DNA of 64,000 nucleotides from Macrococcus equipercicus (lineage in GTDB: Bacteria > Bacillota > Bacilli > Staphylococcales > Staphylococcaceae): NCBI RefSeq assembly GCF_004359525.2, contig NZ_SCWC02000001.1, positions 186,001 to 250,000 of the forward strand. The letters run 5' to 3'. Every line of letters starts with the position of its first letter. Within the stretch, counting starts at the first letter, position 1. The position numbers and the translations under genes are program-made. The notes under the pieces were generated by a model. The model did no database searches. It had not been told where the DNA came from and saw only the letters and a list, made by a program, of their open reading frames with translations. This document shows positions 40,019 through 50,318 of the stretch, one piece after another.

Positions 40019-41335
40019 ATGGAACTGAAACTTTATCATACGAATGATATTCATAGTCATTTAATGACATACAATAAAATCATCCGCTTTCTGGCCGACA
40101 AGCGCGCTCAGTTCCCGCATACATACTATGTCGATATTGGAGATCATGTTGATCGCAGCCACCCTTTCACAGAAGGAACGCTCGGTCGCGGCAACGTTCA
40201 ACTATTGAATGAAGCAGGAGCAGGAGTCGTCACGATCGGCAACAATGAAGGGATCACGCTGACGCATGAAGACTTCAATCATCTTTATGAAGATGCGGAC
40301 TTTCAGGTGACCTGCTGCAATGTGACTGACCTTGACGGACGGCTGCCGGAGAATGTGAAGCGTCATGCCATTGAAGACATACATGGCATCACGTTCGGAT
40401 TTATCGGAGCGACAGCTGAATTCACTCCTTTTTATAGAGCGCTCGGCTGGAATGTGACTGACCCGGTGGAAGCAATACGGGCACAAGTACAGGCCATCAA
40501 ATCACAATGTGATGTCATCGTAATTCTCAGTCATCTCGGTAAGTTTACAGACCAAAGAATCGCTGCAGAGATTCACGGTATCGATATTATTCTTGGTGCC
40601 CATACGCACCATCACTTCGATAACGGTGATCTTGTGAACGGCGTGCTGATTGGTGCAGCCGGACGGTACGGCGAATACATCGGTGAATTGACATTGACGT
40701 TTGACGGCAGGCAGCTTACCGCCAAGAGCGCCCGGTTGGTCAGTACGGATGAACTGATTGACGGCGAAGAGGATTACTATGACCAGGGCCGGCGTATACT
40801 GAATGAAGTCATAACAGATCACACGCTCTCGCTGCCGAGAAGACTATACAGTGCCTCTGTGACGACTGCGTTACTTGCCAGGGAGCTGCGGCTGTTTTTG
40901 GAGGCTGACTGTGCACTTATCAATTCAGGACTGATTGTTGAAGGATTTGAAGGACCCGGTTTCACAAAGTATGATCTCCATAAGATGCTGCCGCATCCAA
41001 TTAATCCGGTGAAGATTACATTGTCGGGACGTGAACTGATGGAAGTCATCGCGATGAGCATGAAACATGAACATCGGGGTGATATCGTCAAAGGCTTCGG
41101 TTTTCGGGGAGATTTATTCGGCATGTATGTGCTGGATAATGTCGGTATGATTCAATCAGAGCGACAGTTTTCCGTCGGGGGACGCTTAATCGATGTTCAC
41201 CAGCAGTATACTTTGGCGACGCTTGACATGTATACTTTCGGTAGATTCTTCCCGCAGTTCGTTCAGAATGAGAAGGAATATATTATGCCGGAATTTCTGC
41301 GCGACGTAATGATGATGGCGCTTAACCGCCGTTAA
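40019..41335 (+). CDS. Metallophosphatase/5'-nucleotidase-like protein (YunD-like)
   Basis: A 438-residue cytoplasmic phosphoesterase (no signal peptide). The metallophosphatase motifs are YHTNDIHSHL, DIGDHVDRSH, IGNNEGIT, and GAHTHHHF. The C-terminal part resembles 5'-nucleotidase substrate domains. GNNEG has asparagine where GNHE is usual, a replacement that I associate with this subfamily rather than loss of function. AGAGGTG supports ATG 40019. Substrate undetermined. Confidence 0.87.
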   Translation: MELKLYHTNDIHSHLMTYNKIIRFLADKRAQFPHTYYVDIGDHVDRSHPFTEGTLGRGNVQLLNEAGAGVVTIGNNEGITLTHEDFNHLYEDADFQVTCCNVTDLDGRLPENVKRHAIEDIHGITFGFIGATAEFTPFYRALGWNVTDPVEAIRAQVQAIKSQCDVIVILSHLGKFTDQRIAAEIHGIDIILGAHTHHHFDNGDLVNGVLIGAAGRYGEYIGELTLTFDGRQLTAKSARLVSTDELIDGEEDYYDQGRRILNEVITDHTLSLPRRLYSASVTTALLARELRLFLEADCALINSGLIVEGFEGPGFTKYDLHKMLPHPINPVKITLSGRELMEVIAMSMKHEHRGDIVKGFGFRGDLFGMYVLDNVGMIQSERQFSVGGRLIDVHQQYTLATLDMYTFGRFFPQFVQNEKEYIMPEFLRDVMMMALNRR

Positions 41336-41407
41336 AATAAATACAGCATTTAAATTTTGCTTAATGTTCGTTATAATGATAGGGTAATTTATTGGAGGGA
41401 TGTTGTT

Positions 41408-42319
41408 TTGGCTACTAAGAATGAAGAGATACTGAGAAAACCAGAATGGTTGAAAATAAAGCTTAACACGAACAAGAACTATACAGGTCTTAAAAAAATG
41501 ATGCGTGAGAAGAATCTTCATACGGTATGTGAAGAAGCACGCTGCCCAAACATCCATGAGTGCTGGGGAGAACGCCGTACAGCGACGTTTATGATCTTAG
41601 GAGCAGTATGTACACGTGCCTGCCGTTTCTGTGCCGTTAAGACAGGACTGCCGAACGAGCTCGATCTTGAAGAACCTGGTCGCGTAGCAGAATCAGTGGA
41701 ACTCATGAACTTAAAGCACGTAGTTATTACTGCCGTTGCGCGTGATGATTTAAAAGACGGCGGCTCCCATGTCTATGCTGATACAATCCGTAAAGTCCGT
41801 GAACGCAACCCTTATACAACCATTGAAGTGCTGCCGTCAGATATGGGCGGTTCATTTGACAACTGGGTGACACTGCTTGAAGCAAAGCCCGATATTTTAA
41901 ACCATAATATTGAAACAGTCAGACGTCTGACACCGAGAGTCCGTGCGCGTGCGACCTATGATCGCTCACTTGAAGTACTGCGCCGCTCTAAAGAGCTTTA
42001 TCCGGATATCCCTACTAAATCAAGCTTGATGCTTGGGCTCGGCGAGACTTGGGAAGAAATTCTTGAAGTGATGGACGATCTGCGTGCCAATAATGTAGAC
42101 ATTATGACAATCGGCCAGTACTTGCAGCCATCGCGTAAACATCTGAAAGTACAGAAGTACTATACACCACTTGAATTCGGTAAGCTTCGTAAGATCGCTA
42201 TGGAAAAAGGTTTCAAACATTGTCAGGCAGGGCCGATGGTCCGTAGCTCCTACCATGCTGATGAGCAGGTGAATGAAGCGGCGAAAGTCCGTCAGGCTAT
42301 GGGAGAACTCGCTGAGTAG
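41408..42319 (+). CDS. lipA: Lipoyl synthase
   Basis: A 303-residue radical SAM enzyme that inserts sulfur at C6 and C8 of octanoyl groups. It has the auxiliary cluster [12 protein letters not shown], the radical SAM cluster CTRACRFC near residues 72-79, and the later RSSYHADE with the conserved serine. GGAGGGA eight bases away marks TTG 41408 as the start (translated as MATKNEEI). It links to gcvH at 27.7 kb and depends on Suf clusters. yutD follows nine bases on. Confidence 0.96.
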   Translation: MATKNEEILRKPEWLKIKLNTNKNYTGLKKMMREKNLHTVCEEARCPNIHECWGERRTATFMILGAVCTRACRFCAVKTGLPNELDLEEPGRVAESVELMNLKHVVITAVARDDLKDGGSHVYADTIRKVRERNPYTTIEVLPSDMGGSFDNWVTLLEAKPDILNHNIETVRRLTPRVRARATYDRSLEVLRRSKELYPDIPTKSSLMLGLGETWEEILEVMDDLRANNVDIMTIGQYLQPSRKHLKVQKYYTPLEFGKLRKIAMEKGFKHCQAGPMVRSSYHADEQVNEAAKVRQAMGELAE

Positions 42320-42327
42320 GTGAATAT

Positions 42328-42726
42328 ATGGTCATTAAGATAGGTGAACATTATTATAACATCATCGCCAATTACCGTGATGCGTTTGACGCAGAACAAT
42401 TTGAAAGGCGTTATTCAGAAGTACTCGATAAATATCCTGTTATCGTCGGAGATATCGGATTCGAGCAGCTGAGATTAAAAGGGTTCTATGAGGACCGGAA
42501 TAAAAAAGCGGATATTAGTAAACGCTTCTCAAGTATTCAGGACTACCTTATGGAATACTGCAACTTCGGATGTCCTTATTTTGTCTTGAAACGACTGCCG
42601 GCAGCTGAACGCCTCAATGAAGAAACACCGGTTGAAGAACATATTGCCGATGAAAGAGTAGAAATAATTGCAGAGCAGACTGATGAGCTATATAATAACA
42701 AAACATTAAAACAGTTTTTAAAGTGA
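42328..42726 (+). CDS. yutD: YutD-family protein
   Basis: A 132-residue protein of the YutD family next to lipA, as in Bacillus. The start VIKIGEHYYNIIANYRDAFD, middle IVGDIGFEQLRLKGF and YCNFGCPYFVLKRL with two close cysteines match the family. Its cellular role is not established. The acidic C-terminal extension is variable in the family. The stop lies inside a terminator stem. Confidence 0.85.
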   Translation: MVIKIGEHYYNIIANYRDAFDAEQFERRYSEVLDKYPVIVGDIGFEQLRLKGFYEDRNKKADISKRFSSIQDYLMEYCNFGCPYFVLKRLPAAERLNEETPVEEHIADERVEIIAEQTDELYNNKTLKQFLK

Positions 42727-42757
42727 TCACTTAACAGTGATTACTTTATTTTTTTGG
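42721..42757 (+). terminator. Terminator after yutD
   Basis: AAGTGATCAC (42721-42730) and GTGATTACTT (42737-42746) pair with one G-U and are followed by TTTTTTT. It isolates the lipoprotein hydrolase downstream. Confidence 0.8.
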
Positions 42758-42765
42758 AGGATGCG

Positions 42766-43866
42766 ATGAAACGAGTGTTATATGTATTATGTTTAGTGGT
42801 GCTATGTCTAGTGCTGGCGAGCTGCAGTTTAGCGCCTTTTAATTTCAATCAAGCTAAAGAGAATAGCAAGGAGGCCAGCGACGGTAATAATCAGTTCAGT
42901 AGTAATCCCGGGGATCAGCAGGCAATCAAAGAAATAAACGCTATTTTAAAGCAGGAGAACTTTAAGGGCACTCTTTATATTAAGAATCATAATAAAGTAC
43001 TGATGAATGAAGCAGTCGGAGAAAAAAATTATAAAGGTGAGCAGTTAGGGACGGAATCTATGTTCCTGATAGGTTCCAGTCAAAAATTCCTAACAGGTAT
43101 CATCGTAAAAAAACTAGAGGATAAAGGACTGATTGATCGTAATCAGCTCGTCTCTTTTTATCTTCCGCAATTTTACGGCATGAATATGACTATTAAGAAT
43201 TTACTGATGCATAGAAGCGGATTAATGCCTTATCGTATGACCAAAAAATATAGAGGACTTGACGCGACAGTAAATACGATTGCTGAAAACGGCATGAATT
43301 TATCATTGTATAATACATATCATTATAATGATGCCAATTATATAGTTTTAGCTAAAGTGATTGAACAAGTTACCCAAAAAACTTATAAAGAGAATGTCTA
43401 TCAATATATCATTAATCCTTTAAAACTGAAAAGAACAGGATTCTATGATGATAAATTGTTACAACCTTTTTTTGCTGAAGGTTATAGAACGAAATTTATG
43501 ATGAAAACACCGATAAAACCTTTCGGCCTTGATCAATTTGACGGTGCAGGCAATATTTATATGTCAGCAGCTGATATGGCGACTTTAGCAGATGCATTCT
43601 ATCATAATCAGTTATTTAGTAGTCAGGAGACGAACTTGATGAAAACGAGTATAGATGACAATGTGCAGCCTTATAGATATGGCTTTAATGTGAAAAAAAA
43701 CTATCTTCGTCTTAGAGGCTACTTCTTTAATCAGGAAGTCATCTGCTGGTTCAATAATAATTTAACGATTGCTATGGCAACAAATATAGCAAAGCCGAGT
43801 AAAACAAAAAATAATGAACAAAGCGTTCTGAAAATTTATAACATCCTTACTCACAATAAGAGGTAG
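42766..43866 (+). CDS. FmtA-like serine hydrolase lipoprotein
   Basis: A 366-residue beta-lactamase-fold protein with lipoprotein signal (VLCLVVLCLVLASC, lipobox LASC). The active site SxxK reads IGSSQKFLTG near residue 106, and YNDANY matches the second motif YxN-like with D at the third place. This SSQK/YxD pattern recalls S. aureus FmtA, a D-aminoacyl esterase on teichoic acids. GGAGG supports ATG 42766. It lies just upstream of dltXABCD, so a role removing D-alanine from teichoic acid is plausible but unproven. Confidence 0.75.
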   Translation: MKRVLYVLCLVVLCLVLASCSLAPFNFNQAKENSKEASDGNNQFSSNPGDQQAIKEINAILKQENFKGTLYIKNHNKVLMNEAVGEKNYKGEQLGTESMFLIGSSQKFLTGIIVKKLEDKGLIDRNQLVSFYLPQFYGMNMTIKNLLMHRSGLMPYRMTKKYRGLDATVNTIAENGMNLSLYNTYHYNDANYIVLAKVIEQVTQKTYKENVYQYIINPLKLKRTGFYDDKLLQPFFAEGYRTKFMMKTPIKPFGLDQFDGAGNIYMSAADMATLADAFYHNQLFSSQETNLMKTSIDDNVQPYRYGFNVKKNYLRLRGYFFNQEVICWFNNNLTIAMATNIAKPSKTKNNEQSVLKIYNILTHNKR

Positions 43867-44064
43867 ACATTTCGTAAGAAAATAAAAACATTAAATAAAG
43901 TTAATAAATATTTATGTTTTGTATATTATGTATTGCAAAATAATGTTAATTACCTTATTATTACAGATATGTTACATCAAAGCGAAAGTATTTTGTTTTA
44001 ATTGGAGATGTTCAATTTATTGCAACAATTTCAAAAAACAATCGCTAATTAATGATGATATGAG

Positions 44065-44093
44065 TTGTGAAAAATAAAATCAGTTTTTATAAT
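44065..44093 (+). promoter_or_regulatory. Probable dlt operon promoter
   Basis: TTGTGA (44065-44070), a 17-base spacer, and TATAAT (44088-44093) precede dltX by about 30 bases. The 258-base gap from 43867 is otherwise AT-rich with no gene. Confidence 0.65.
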
Positions 44094-44124
44094 TTGATAG
44101 TATGGCTGGCAGGTGAAAATAATA

Positions 44125-44253
44125 ATGATACTACAAAATGAAAATGTGAAACTCGCTTTGCTTACGTTGCTTTATCTCATCATTCTTTTTACTCTATTCT
44201 GGATTTATGGCGGTGGTGGAGTCGAAAGCAACTTTATTTATAATGAATTTTAA
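44125..44253 (+). CDS. dltX: DltX micro-protein of the teichoic acid D-alanylation system
   Basis: A 42-residue protein easily missed because of its length. One membrane helix (ALLTLLYLIILFTLFWIY) is followed by the conserved C-terminal GGGGVESNFIYNEF, the FIYNEF end being diagnostic of DltX. It relays D-alanine between DltB/DltC and teichoic acid in the dlt pathway, where its C-terminal tyrosine acts as an acyl carrier in better-studied relatives. AGGTGA precedes the ATG; dltA starts 15 bases after the stop. Confidence 0.93.
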   Translation: MILQNENVKLALLTLLYLIILFTLFWIYGGGGVESNFIYNEF

Positions 44254-44268
44254 TGAGTAGGTGTAAAT

Positions 44269-45696
44269 ATGAATTTTTTAACTCAATTATCACATCATAC
44301 AACTGACAAACCGGATTCTTTATGTTTCATTCACCGCGAGGAGCAAATGACGTATGAGGAATTAGAGCAGTTATCAAACGGTCTGGCAGCTATGGTGGTC
44401 GAGAGTCGCCAGCCTTTAGTCGTTTACGGGCATATGTCAAAATGGATGATTGTAGGAATGATCGCTGCACTGAAAGCAGGCATCGGTTATGTGCCTATCG
44501 ATACGTCTATACCGGATGAGCGCGTGGCTAAGATTCTACAAAAGATAGAACCGGAGTATATATTAGTGGCCGAACCGCTGGAAGTAGCGACTGAGGCACG
44601 ACTAATTGAGCCGGGACAATGGCCTGACAGGGCAGAGTTCATCAAGGACGTCCAGCCTGAAGATATCGCCTATACGATCTTCACCTCAGGCTCAACCGGA
44701 ATGCCGAAGGGCGTTGCGATTAAATATAAGAGCCTGGATGATTTCACTGACTGGATGGTGAGTCTATATGGTGCATCTGAAAAAAATTACTGGCTGAATC
44801 AGGCACCGTTATCGTTCGACCTATCAGTGATGGCTGTCTATCCGGCACTTGCTTCCGGTGGAACATTAGTGATGATCGATAAAGAGATGATTAAAAAACC
44901 TGCTGAAATTCAGCAGCAGCTGACTGAATATCCGATATCAGCGTGGGTTTCTACGCCGTCATTTATGGAGATGGGACTGCTGCTTCCGCAATTCAGTCAG
45001 GAAACATATCCGAATCTGCGCTATTTCTATTTCTGCGGAGAAGCACTTAAACATAAGACGGCTTCCCAGCTGAAGAACAACTTCGCTGATGCTTTTATTT
45101 ATAACACTTACGGGCCGACAGAGGCGACTGTTGCGGTGACAAGTGTCAGAGTAACGGATGAACTGCTCGCAAAGTATAATCCACTGCCTGTCGGGTCACC
45201 GAGACCGAAAACGACCCTCTCTCTCAGCGAAGAAGGCGAACTGCTGATTCACGGAGATGCTGTCAGCGCAGGTTATATTAAAGAACCGGAAAAGACAGCA
45301 CAGCAGTTTTTCAAGGCGGATGGTGAACGTAGCTACCGCACAGGAGATAAAGCAGAAATTAAGGATGGTCTCTGGTTCATCAATGGCCGTATTGATTATC
45401 AGATCAAGCTGAACGGCTACCGGATGGAGCTTGAAGAAATTGAGGAGCAGCTGACAAAAATCAATGGAATCCGTCAGGCAGTTGTCACACCTATAGAGAA
45501 AAATGGCAAAGTCCAGTACTTGGTGGCTTCTGTCTCAGCTGAAGCGGACGACCAGCTGGCACAGACGGTGAAGCAGCAGCTGAAATCGACTTTACCGGAA
45601 TATATGATTCCAAGAAAAATCAGAGTCGTTGACAGCCTGCCGATGACACCGAACGGCAAAGTAGATAGACAGCGGATAAAAGAGGCTGTTTCATGA
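44269..45696 (+). CDS. dltA: D-alanine--D-alanyl carrier protein ligase
   Basis: A 475-residue adenylate-forming enzyme charging DltC with D-alanine. The ATP loop is TIFTSGSTGMPKGVAI near residues 139-154, with NTYGPTEATV, YRTGD, GRIDYQIKLNGYRMEL and the catalytic lysine in PNGKVDRQ at the C-terminus. GTAGGTG precedes the ATG at 44269. The stop overlaps the dltB start by four bases. Second gene of the dlt operon. Confidence 0.96.
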   Translation: MNFLTQLSHHTTDKPDSLCFIHREEQMTYEELEQLSNGLAAMVVESRQPLVVYGHMSKWMIVGMIAALKAGIGYVPIDTSIPDERVAKILQKIEPEYILVAEPLEVATEARLIEPGQWPDRAEFIKDVQPEDIAYTIFTSGSTGMPKGVAIKYKSLDDFTDWMVSLYGASEKNYWLNQAPLSFDLSVMAVYPALASGGTLVMIDKEMIKKPAEIQQQLTEYPISAWVSTPSFMEMGLLLPQFSQETYPNLRYFYFCGEALKHKTASQLKNNFADAFIYNTYGPTEATVAVTSVRVTDELLAKYNPLPVGSPRPKTTLSLSEEGELLIHGDAVSAGYIKEPEKTAQQFFKADGERSYRTGDKAEIKDGLWFINGRIDYQIKLNGYRMELEEIEEQLTKINGIRQAVVTPIEKNGKVQYLVASVSAEADDQLAQTVKQQLKSTLPEYMIPRKIRVVDSLPMTPNGKVDRQRIKEAVS

Positions 45697-46907
45697 TTCC
45701 ATATGGTGATTTTTCATTCTTTTATATTGCGCTTTTATTATTGCTGCCGGTCATTATTCTTGGACTGCTGGGCAGAAAGTATAACGGACTAAATATAGCC
45801 ATCAGTTTTATTATGCTGCTGCTTATATTTAAGGATCCGAATAAAAATTTATTCGGATTGTCTTTGTTGTCATATGAGATGGTCAGCTTTATCATCTATA
45901 TCTTTTATCAGTTACTGCTGATCAAATTATACTTGAAGATAGTCAAAAACCATAATACGCTCACTAACTTTATACTGATTATGGCAGCGGTTATTGCACC
46001 GCTCGCCGTCGTTAAAGTCTTTCAGAGCTCATGGTTCGGTTTCGGCTCCTATGAGGTCGGTCAGCTACCTTTAAAATCGATAATCGGGTTTTTAGGGATC
46101 TCGTATATCATGTTCAAAAGCATTCAGATTTTAATGGAGATTAGAGATAGAAGGCTGAAAGAGATTAACAGCTATGAACTGATTAAGTTTTTAAGCTTTT
46201 TTCCGACGATTTCTTCAGGGCCGATTGACCGCTACAAAAGATTTCAAAAGGATGAGCACAAGCCGCTGACAAAAGAGCGGTATCGCGAGCTGCTGCTTAA
46301 AGCTGTCCACTATATCATGATAGGCTTACTCTATAAATATATTCTGGCATACTGGGTGGATCAGTTCATTATTCTGTCGATAGATTTTTCGGCGGCTTCC
46401 ATCTGGATGAAGCTCGTGTATATGTATGGTTACAGCTTCTACTTGTTCTTTGATTTTGCAGGCTATAGTTTATTCGCCATCGCCTTCAGTTATTTGATGT
46501 CGATAGAAACACCACCGAATTTCAATGCACCTTTTGCATCTAAAAATATTAAAGACTTCTGGAACAGATGGCATATGACCTTGTCATTCTGGTTCCGGGA
46601 CATGGTATACATGCGTATTGTGTTCTTCATGACGAAGAAAAAGCTATTGAAGGATGCTTTTATGGTATCCAATATCGCCTTTATGCTTAACTTCCTCATC
46701 ATGGGAATATGGCATGGACTTGAATGGCATTATATTGCTTATGGTCTCTACCATGGTGTACTGTTTGTGAGTTATGGTTATTATGAGAAATGGCGAAAAA
46801 AACATCCGTGGAAACTACCGCAGGCCGCTGTAGACATTTTGGCAGTTGTCATTACTTTTCACTTTGTTGCTTTCGGATTTTTGATTTTCTCAGGTAAATT
46901 ATTTTAG
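45693..46907 (+). CDS. dltB: DltB, membrane-bound O-acyltransferase
   Basis: A 404-residue multi-span MBOAT protein that passes the D-alanyl group from DltC through the membrane. The conserved [25 protein letters not shown] and [12 protein letters not shown] with the MBOAT histidine are present. Its start is coupled to dltA by ATGA-type overlap. dltC begins 12 bases after its stop, preceded by AGGAGG. Confidence 0.95.
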   Translation: MIPYGDFSFFYIALLLLLPVIILGLLGRKYNGLNIAISFIMLLLIFKDPNKNLFGLSLLSYEMVSFIIYIFYQLLLIKLYLKIVKNHNTLTNFILIMAAVIAPLAVVKVFQSSWFGFGSYEVGQLPLKSIIGFLGISYIMFKSIQILMEIRDRRLKEINSYELIKFLSFFPTISSGPIDRYKRFQKDEHKPLTKERYRELLLKAVHYIMIGLLYKYILAYWVDQFIILSIDFSAASIWMKLVYMYGYSFYLFFDFAGYSLFAIAFSYLMSIETPPNFNAPFASKNIKDFWNRWHMTLSFWFRDMVYMRIVFFMTKKKLLKDAFMVSNIAFMLNFLIMGIWHGLEWHYIAYGLYHGVLFVSYGYYEKWRKKHPWKLPQAAVDILAVVITFHFVAFGFLIFSGKLF

Positions 46908-46918
46908 GAGGAAAAAAG

Positions 46919-47155
46919 ATGAATATTAGAGAAGAAGTACTGGATATTTTAGAAGAAATTGCTGAGAGTGATATCGTTAAGACCAATCCGGATATCCGGG
47001 TTTTTGATGAAGGGATCATTGATTCACTGGCAACTGTCGTGCTGCTGATGAATATTCAGGAGCGCCTTGATATCGATGTGACGATCACAGACTTTGACCG
47101 TGAGACGTGGGCTACACCTAATATGATTGTGGATGAAGTGGAAAAACTTCAATGA
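46919..47155 (+). CDS. dltC: D-alanyl carrier protein
   Basis: A 78-residue acyl-carrier-type protein. The phosphopantetheine serine is in [14 protein letters not shown] near residue 36, and the sequence [17 protein letters not shown] loop is standard for DltC. Acts as cytoplasmic donor to DltB. GGAGG lies nine bases upstream. The last codon overlaps the dltD ATG by four bases. Confidence 0.95.
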   Translation: MNIREEVLDILEEIAESDIVKTNPDIRVFDEGIIDSLATVVLLMNIQERLDIDVTITDFDRETWATPNMIVDEVEKLQ

Positions 47156-48336
47156 AAAAGTTTATCCCCATCCTTATCAGTCTGACTCTGTTTGGCTTAT
47201 TTTTATTAATTCCAGCCAGATTCGTTGATAAAATTTTTCCATTTACTATCACTACTAATGAAGGCACTAATTTAAATGAAACCACATTTAAAGGTACAGC
47301 CGTCCAAAATGTGATGTTTAAAGAAAAAAAGTTTTATCCCCTGTTCGGTTCCAGTGAGCTGGAGAAGAAAGATCCATTCCACCCGGTCCATGTCTTTCAG
47401 GAGCGGGGACTTAAAGTCAGACCATTTCTCATTGGAATGGGTGGTTCAACAGATTTAATTCATGCGATCAATATCGCGAGTCACATCGGCCAGATGAAAG
47501 ATAAGAAGATGGCAATCATTATCTCACCGCAATGGTTTACGCAGAAAGGGATTCAAAATGATAACTTCAGCGCTCGTTTTTCAGCGCAGCAGGTGATTAA
47601 CTTATTTTCCAATCCTCATGTACCACCTTATTTGAAAGCGCAGTTTGCGAAGAGACTGATTCATTTTGATGCGATAAAGAACGATGCAGCATTATATGAT
47701 ATTGTGAATGATAATATGAACGAGAAATTGACAGCGAGTGATTCCGGATTATCATGGAATCAATGGCTCTACAAAAATTCACTGGAAAAAAATGATATTA
47801 TCAAAGCAAAATCGATGATGCAGAGTTCATACTTCGGACAACAGCGGAGCATGGATATTAAGTCGAAAAGCTGGCCTGAAGTAAGACAAATGGCAGTGGA
47901 ATATGGTCGCAGAAAAGCAACCAACAACCCTTACTATATAAGAAATAAATATTATCATATGATACAGCATCATCAGAAAAAATTATCACGTTCAGACGAG
48001 TTTTTTGTCAACTCGCCGGAATTTGAAGATTTAGAGCTGCTGACTGCTGCGTTAAAAGCAGGAGGGGCAGACCCGTTATTTATCTCGATTCCTGCTAATG
48101 GCAAATGGTATGATCATATTCATATCAATTCAGCCCGTCGTCAGCCGGTTTATGATAAGATTGATGCCCTTATCAGCCGCAGCCATTTCAAACTGTATGA
48201 TATGACCGACAAAGAATATGAACCTTATGTGCTCAGTGATGCCGTCCATATCGGCTGGAAAGGGTGGGTTTATATCAATGAACAGATGATTAACCACATC
48301 GAAGATAAATTTAACCATAAAAAAAGACTTCCGTGA
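47152..48336 (+). CDS. dltD: DltD, teichoic acid D-alanyl transfer protein
   Basis: A 394-residue membrane-anchored extracytoplasmic protein with an N-terminal helix ([22 protein letters not shown]) and an SGNH-like domain: FGSSELEK carries the catalytic serine, [12 protein letters not shown] the oxyanion glycine, and [10 protein letters not shown] the aspartate/histidine near the C-terminus. It completes D-alanine transfer onto teichoic acid. A strong hairpin ends the operon. Confidence 0.95.
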   Translation: MKKFIPILISLTLFGLFLLIPARFVDKIFPFTITTNEGTNLNETTFKGTAVQNVMFKEKKFYPLFGSSELEKKDPFHPVHVFQERGLKVRPFLIGMGGSTDLIHAINIASHIGQMKDKKMAIIISPQWFTQKGIQNDNFSARFSAQQVINLFSNPHVPPYLKAQFAKRLIHFDAIKNDAALYDIVNDNMNEKLTASDSGLSWNQWLYKNSLEKNDIIKAKSMMQSSYFGQQRSMDIKSKSWPEVRQMAVEYGRRKATNNPYYIRNKYYHMIQHHQKKLSRSDEFFVNSPEFEDLELLTAALKAGGADPLFISIPANGKWYDHIHINSARRQPVYDKIDALISRSHFKLYDMTDKEYEPYVLSDAVHIGWKGWVYINEQMINHIEDKFNHKKRLP

Positions 48337-48350
48337 GGAAGTCTTTTTTT
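48323..48350 (+). terminator. Terminator of the dlt operon
   Basis: AAAGACTTCC (48323-48332), loop GTGA, and GGAAGTCTTT (48337-48346), with T run. Confidence 0.92.
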
Positions 48351-48612
48351 ATGCGATCACTTCTCTTAGAAAATCAGTGACTTCCTCTGCTTCTGCCTCA
48401 CTGAGCCCTAAAACATAGGCAATATAACCGTCTTCATCCAGGTCATCCCTGCCGATGATACCGAACTTATTAGACTGCGTATTAAGCACTATCGTCTTAC
48501 CGTAATGACGGTCTGTCTGAATTAGAGTCAAATCATGCCGCGTATCCCCGATAAAGCTGACAAATCTAATATTCGCTTTCTCAGAATCATCGTATAAAAA
48601 CATATCAATCAT
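48349..48612 (-). CDS. DUF3055-family protein
   Basis: An 87-residue minus-strand protein resembling the DUF3055 proteins of staphylococci: MIDMFLYDD start, FVSFIGDTRHDLTLIQT, HYGKTIVLNTQSNKFGIIGRDDLDEDGYIAYVLGLSEAEAEEV. GGAGGT at about 48622 sets the ATG at 48612. The family's function is unknown. It faces the dlt operon and shares the region of the terminator. Confidence 0.85.
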   Translation of the reverse strand: MIDMFLYDDSEKANIRFVSFIGDTRHDLTLIQTDRHYGKTIVLNTQSNKFGIIGRDDLDEDGYIAYVLGLSEAEAEEVTDFLREVIA

Positions 48613-48675
48613 CAGTCATACCTCCAGTTGACATCATTATATCCTGTCATCCAGGAAATATCAAAGGAGTGATTG

Positions 48676-48954
48676 TTATGTTAAGCGTGCCAGCAGCTCT
48701 CTACCTTGAGCAGTCAGCCCAATCGCTTCAAAGTCATTCTGACCGGTATCGCCGAATGTCAGTTTGATGCTTTCAATATCACGCTGGTCATACAGTGTAT
48801 TCAAAGCCGCTTCAAGCTCCTGGTCTGAGAAACTCAGAGTAGAATCAGCCGCTTTAATTCTGCTGCCGATTTCAGCGACATCACTGAAACCTAAGTCTTT
48901 ATTATGTTCTAATACTGATAAAATCTCCCGCGTAAAATTATCGGATAAAGTCAT
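48676..48954 (-). CDS. Conserved small protein of unknown function
   Basis: An unrecognised 92-residue acidic, helical protein on the minus strand. GGGAGATG favours ATG 48954 over the in-frame TTG at 48969. The pattern ADSTLSFSDQELEAALNTLYDQRDIESIKLTFG then GLTAQGRELLARL suggests a winged-helix-like domain with a terminal recognition strand, which I cannot assign. It is possibly co-transcribed with DUF3055. Confidence 0.65.
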   Translation of the reverse strand: MTLSDNFTREILSVLEHNKDLGFSDVAEIGSRIKAADSTLSFSDQELEAALNTLYDQRDIESIKLTFGDTGQNDFEAIGLTAQGRELLARLT

Positions 48955-49101
48955 TTTGTCATCTCCCAAAGTAAGTGTTTCTTTTATATACCTGACATTT
49001 CATGGAGCTAAACGCTGAAACCACTTTTATTTTGCCGGTGACAGGGAATCAACTGTGAAGACATTGAAGAAATTTGTTAAACTAATGATGGAGGCGATCA
49101 T

Positions 49102-49530
49102 ATGTATTTTGTGGATAGAGAAGAGTTGCAGCACAAACTTGATTATATAGAACAGCTGACTCAAAGCTTCAGCCGGGAAGAAGGTTATGGCCTTGAGCGT
49201 GTATGCCATATGCTGATAGAAAGTGTCGTTGATGTCGGCAATATGATTATCGACGGCTTCATTATGAGGGATCCAGGGAGCTATCAGGATGTCATTGACA
49301 TTCTCGAGATGGAGAACGTCATCAGCAGCACTGAGGCAGCAGCAATCTCAGCGACATTACCGCTGAGACAGTGGATGGTCAGAGATTACACGGCGATTGA
49401 CCATCAGTCACTTAAACAGCAGTTTGCTGACCATCTGTCAGCTTATGAATCTTTTAAACCTGCAGTATCATCATTTATCGACAAAGAACTCGGACCGGTG
49501 TCGGCATTTGGTAAAGGAGGACGCGCATGA
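49102..49530 (+). CDS. yutE: YutE-like DUF86 (HepT-fold) protein
   Basis: A 142-residue protein of the HepT/DUF86 fold in the position of Bacillus yutE (lipA-yutD-yutE-yutF order). [29 protein letters not shown] helices match the family. The HepT RNase motif RxxxxH is altered: [14 protein letters not shown] has arginine where histidine is expected, so ribonuclease activity is unlikely. No MntA-like antitoxin is next to it. It overlaps yutF by four bases. Confidence 0.85.
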   Translation: MYFVDREELQHKLDYIEQLTQSFSREEGYGLERVCHMLIESVVDVGNMIIDGFIMRDPGSYQDVIDILEMENVISSTEAAAISATLPLRQWMVRDYTAIDHQSLKQQFADHLSAYESFKPAVSSFIDKELGPVSAFGKGGRA

Positions 49531-50318
49531 AGAAGTATAAAGGCTATCTGCTTGATCTGGACGGGACAATGTACGCAGGAACCCGCTTGATTGAAGGGGC
49601 AAAGGAATTCATTGATTATCTTGCTTTGAATCAGCTGCCTTATTTATTTGTCACTAATAATGCATCAAAAACTCCGGAAGAAGTATCAGCTAAATTATCC
49701 GCCATGGGCTTTGTCAGCACACCAGACAATGTCGTGACCTCTGCCATGGCAACAGCCATGTATATTGCAGCGGAAAAATCGGAAGCAAGCGTCTATGTCA
49801 TCGGCGGCACTGGGATTAAAAAGGCGCTGGAAGATGAAGGGCTGGTCATTAAGGACGAGGAACATGTCGATTATGTGGTCGTTGGTCTTGATGTCGACAT
49901 CACCTATGAGAAGTATGCAGTAGCATGCCTCGCTGTAAGAAACGGGGCGACTTTCATCTCCACGAACCCCGATGTATCGATTCCGACTGAGCGTGGTTTT
50001 CTGCCGGGTAATGGTGCACTGACAAGCGTGGTCGCAGTGTCGACGGGAGTGGTCCCCGTGTTTATCGGTAAGCCGGAGCAGCATATCATGAACAAGGCGG
50101 TCGAGCTGATCGGACTGCCGAAAGAAGACCTCGTCATGATCGGTGACCTTTATATGACTGACATTATGTCAGGCATCAACAGCGGGATTGATACACTGCA
50201 CGTCCAGACCGGTGTCTCGACTTATGAGGCCGTCATGCAGGAAGCGGTGCCGCCGACTTATTCGGTGAAAAACCTGCTGGAAGTGATTGCTTATTATGAG
50301 GGGGAGACGCATGAGTAA
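49527..50318 (+). CDS. yutF: HAD-family phosphatase (YutF/NagD-like)
   Basis: A 263-residue HAD hydrolase of the NagD/AraL group. It has [11 protein letters not shown] with the nucleophilic aspartate, [25 protein letters not shown] and the metal aspartate [13 protein letters not shown]. The probable activity is nonspecific sugar-phosphate or nucleotide phosphatase. AAAGGAGG starts it inside the end of yutE and it overlaps the next gene by eight bases. Confidence 0.88.
   Translation: MKKYKGYLLDLDGTMYAGTRLIEGAKEFIDYLALNQLPYLFVTNNASKTPEEVSAKLSAMGFVSTPDNVVTSAMATAMYIAAEKSEASVYVIGGTGIKKALEDEGLVIKDEEHVDYVVVGLDVDITYEKYAVACLAVRNGATFISTNPDVSIPTERGFLPGNGALTSVVAVSTGVVPVFIGKPEQHIMNKAVELIGLPKEDLVMIGDLYMTDIMSGINSGIDTLHVQTGVSTYEAVMQEAVPPTYSVKNLLEVIAYYEGETHE

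Noticed and set aside
49102..49530. HepT/MntA toxin-antitoxin system
   Set aside because: There is no nucleotidyltransferase partner, the catalytic histidine is missing and the gene order is the conserved yut cluster.
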